A DNA stretch of 64,000 bases, taken from Fundidesulfovibrio magnetotacticus (GTDB lineage Bacteria > Desulfobacterota > Desulfovibrionia > Desulfovibrionales > Desulfovibrionaceae). The stretch covers positions 434,001 through 498,000 of the forward strand of contig NZ_BLTE01000001.1 of assembly GCF_013019105.1 (NCBI RefSeq), read 5' to 3'. The notes under the pieces were generated by a model. It was not told the DNA's origin. It worked only from the letters and a program-made list of their open reading frames with translations, and did not search any database. Position numbers and translations under genes: made by a program. Below are positions 62,510-64,000 of the stretch, piece after piece. Numbering within the stretch: position 1 is the stretch's first letter; each line of letters begins with the position of its first letter.

Positions 62510-62770
62510 GGGGCTCCGCCCCGGACCCCGCCGGGCTCCGCCCGGACCCGGCAGGGCGCTGCCCTGCACCCGCCAGGGCTCCGCCCTGCACCCGCCAGGG
62601 GGGGGCCCCCCCTGGACCCGCAATTGCTGCGCGGGCTTCACCAGGCACGCCGGAGACGACCAGGCGCAAGCAGCAGACAGCCGCCGACGCGAAGCAACCG
62701 CCGGGTCCAGGGGGAGGCTCTCCCCCTGGCGGGAGAGTGCAGAGAGGGCGGAGCCCTCTTTGCCCGCCGG
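62510..62770 (+). repeat. Mosaic hairpin repeat, copy D (extended, fills the 304-base gap)
   Basis: The gap 62493-62796 is almost wholly made of small palindromes: GGGCTCCGCCC types at 62511-62545, GCAGGGC-GCT-GCCCTGC near 62552, a CCAGGGGGGG type at 62596, then GAAGCAACCGCCGGGTCCAG with its hairpins at 62691-62770. No gene is present. It is the longest member of the family in the window. Confidence 0.75.
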
Positions 62771-62796
62771 AGGCCTCTTCTCCCTTCTTCTCGCGC

Positions 62797-63645
62797 TCAC
62801 AACCACGACTTCACCGTCCGCCACAGGCTGGCGGGGATCGTCCGGTTCCAGCGCAGGCTGGCGCCCAGCGCCGCCGCAGCGATGAGGGCGGTGGTGTACC
62901 GCCTGGCGGGGTCGAAGCCCATGGTGTCGCGCAGGAGGGTGTGGGCCCAGTTGCAGAGCCAGCGGTCGGGGACCCGGCCAAGGGTGTCGGCGAGCATACG
63001 GTTGATTTCGGTGTGCACGGGGAGGCGCTGGCCCAGGGTCTTGGTGTCGGGGTAGAAGCGCGAGCCCGCGAGCTTCACGGGCAGGTGGTGGAAGCGCGCC
63101 CCGGCCAGGCCCAGGCGCAGCCAGAATTCGTAGTCCATGCAATAGCGCAGGTTCACGTCGGGGAGCCCGAAGCGGCCGACGACGCGGCGTCGGAAGAAGA
63201 GCGCGGGCTGGCAGATGATGCAGCGCTCCTCCAGGGCCGTGAGGTCGAAGGGTTCGACGGGATATTCCTCGATGAAGGCGTCGTGCTCGTCGATGTGGTC
63301 GGCCTGGCCGTAGAGCACGTCGCACTCGGGGTGCGCGGCGAAGTGGTCCAGCACGGCGCGCAGCGCGCCGGGGTAGTACACGTCGTCGGAGTTGAGCCAG
63401 CCGATGATCTCGCCGGAGGTGACGGCGATGCCCTTGTTGAGGGCGTCGGTCTGGCCCTTGTCGCGTTCGGAGACGAAAAGGAGGCGTCCTTCGTAGGCCC
63501 TGGCCACGTCGGCGGTCTCGTCGCAGGAGCCGCCGTCCATGATCACGTATTCCAGGTCCACGCCCTGGGAGAGCACGGAGTCGATGGTGCGGCCGATGAA
63601 GCGGCCCTGGTTGAAACTGGGGGTGACGACGCTCAGGGTCGGCAT
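62797..63645 (-). CDS. Family 2 glycosyltransferase
   Basis: The 282-residue GT-A enzyme has LSVVTPSFNQGRFIGRTIDS at the start, VIMDGGSCDETADV, GEIIGWLNSDDVYYPGA with the DxD-like metal site, and YCMDYEFWLRLGL as the acceptor-side motif. GGAG is seven bases before the ATG. Its start overlaps the preceding gene by 13 bases. Confidence 0.92.
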   Translation of the reverse strand: MPTLSVVTPSFNQGRFIGRTIDSVLSQGVDLEYVIMDGGSCDETADVARAYEGRLLFVSERDKGQTDALNKGIAVTSGEIIGWLNSDDVYYPGALRAVLDHFAAHPECDVLYGQADHIDEHDAFIEEYPVEPFDLTALEERCIICQPALFFRRRVVGRFGLPDVNLRYCMDYEFWLRLGLAGARFHHLPVKLAGSRFYPDTKTLGQRLPVHTEINRMLADTLGRVPDRWLCNWAHTLLRDTMGFDPARRYTTALIAAAALGASLRWNRTIPASLWRTVKSWL

Positions 63646-64000
63646 GGGGTCTCCAGGAGATCGAGGGGATGGGACCCGGCGAGGGCCAGGCGATCGCAGC
63701 GCACGTCGCGGGGGTTCTCGAAGGCGATGTCCAGGCAGCCGCCGTAGGGGCTGGCGAGGCGGCGGATGTCCAGGCTCGCGCCGGGCGCGAGGGTCGCGGG
63801 GACGGGCAGGGGCTTGCCGTCCAGGCTGGCGCGCACGGCCACGGGCTCGGGGCCGTGGTTGACGAAGCGCGCCTCGATCCACTGTCTGCCGGAGGCGGGG
63901 CCGAAGGCGGCGAAGACGGGGCCGCTGACCCGCCCGCCGGCGATGCCGTCCAGGGCGTGGCTCTGCGCACCCAGGCCGCGCAGGGCCTCGTCCAGGAGGT
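63633..64000 (-). CDS. C-terminal part of an unidentified glycan-cluster protein, 5' end outside window
   Basis: The frame is open to the right edge. The visible 121 residues include QWIEARFVNHGPEPVAVRAS, LAPGASLDIRRLASPYGG and FENPRDVRCDRLAL, suggesting a beta-sandwich domain at the end of a larger protein. No family was recognised. It overlaps the family-2 glycosyltransferase gene by 13 bases, so it is part of the same operon. Confidence 0.7.
   Translation of the reverse strand, partial: LLDEALRGLGAQSHALDGIAGGRVSGPVFAAFGPASGRQWIEARFVNHGPEPVAVRASLDGKPLPVPATLAPGASLDIRRLASPYGGCLDIAFENPRDVRCDRLALAGSHPLDLLETPCRP

Overview
The window is high-GC bacterial DNA with tightly packed genes. Start/stop overlaps of 1-16 bases are frequent, and GTG and TTG starts are common. 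The gene set (split pyrD/pyrK, psd-pssA followed by leuA-leuC-leuD-leuB, a two-part B12-binding/radical-SAM fusion, many PAS/GAF/receiver signalling proteins) fits a Gram-negative deltaproteobacterium of the Desulfovibrio type (Desulfovibrionales). That placement is an inference from gene content and order, not from a marker gene. No rRNA, tRNA, CRISPR array, intact transposase or replication origin was seen.

Layout. Positions 1-5951 (+) hold an Nfr-like surface polysaccharide operon: the MshEN (c-di-GMP-binding) end of an NfrB-like inner-membrane protein, a TPR/AMIN periplasmic protein, an NfrA-like outer-membrane protein and a DUF4434 glycosidase-like protein. Then come a 1410-residue unidentified membrane protein (-), mutY (+), a sensor kinase with its periplasmic binding protein (-), and pyrK-pyrD (-). 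At 16724-20351 (+) is an unusual motility operon: a CRP-like cyclic-nucleotide-binding protein carrying a FliG-like C-terminal domain, then motA, motB and a TPR protein.

From about 20.5 to 23.7 kb lies a visibly AT-richer island (-) with a methyltransferase fusion, a tiny membrane protein and an SGNH-type hydrolase. It is flanked on its far side by a receiver/TPR protein related to the TPR protein of the motility operon. After that come an HD-domain protein, a CheY-like regulator with a Tim44-like partner, an RDD protein and a decayed RDD copy. An ABC-F/nudix/metF/asd/class-IV aminotransferase operon (-) and an aldo/keto reductase follow. A DUF2325 gene (+) has a candidate Fur box in front of it. 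Next is a three-gene envelope cluster in which two proteins share the same C-terminal domain.

The 38.6-48.3 kb stretch is mostly biosynthesis on the minus strand: GAF protein-gap, leuACDB, pssA, a PH-domain protein, psd and a HAD hydrolase. The right end has a globin-coupled sensor kinase, glpK, a DUF523/DUF1722 protein, an M16 peptidase, a second PAS sensor kinase, the radical-SAM fusion, a small LSm-like protein and the start of a glycosyltransferase cluster that runs off the window.

Intergenic gaps carry a recurring mosaic hairpin repeat (40.5, 42.4, 52.5 and 62.5-62.8 kb). One gap has a nearly perfect 38-bp inverted repeat and one a 17-bp perfect palindrome. The strongest leads for unusual biology are the CRP-FliG-like protein joined to motAB, the Nfr-type polysaccharide operon, the imported island beside the motility genes, and the two-domain envelope cluster.
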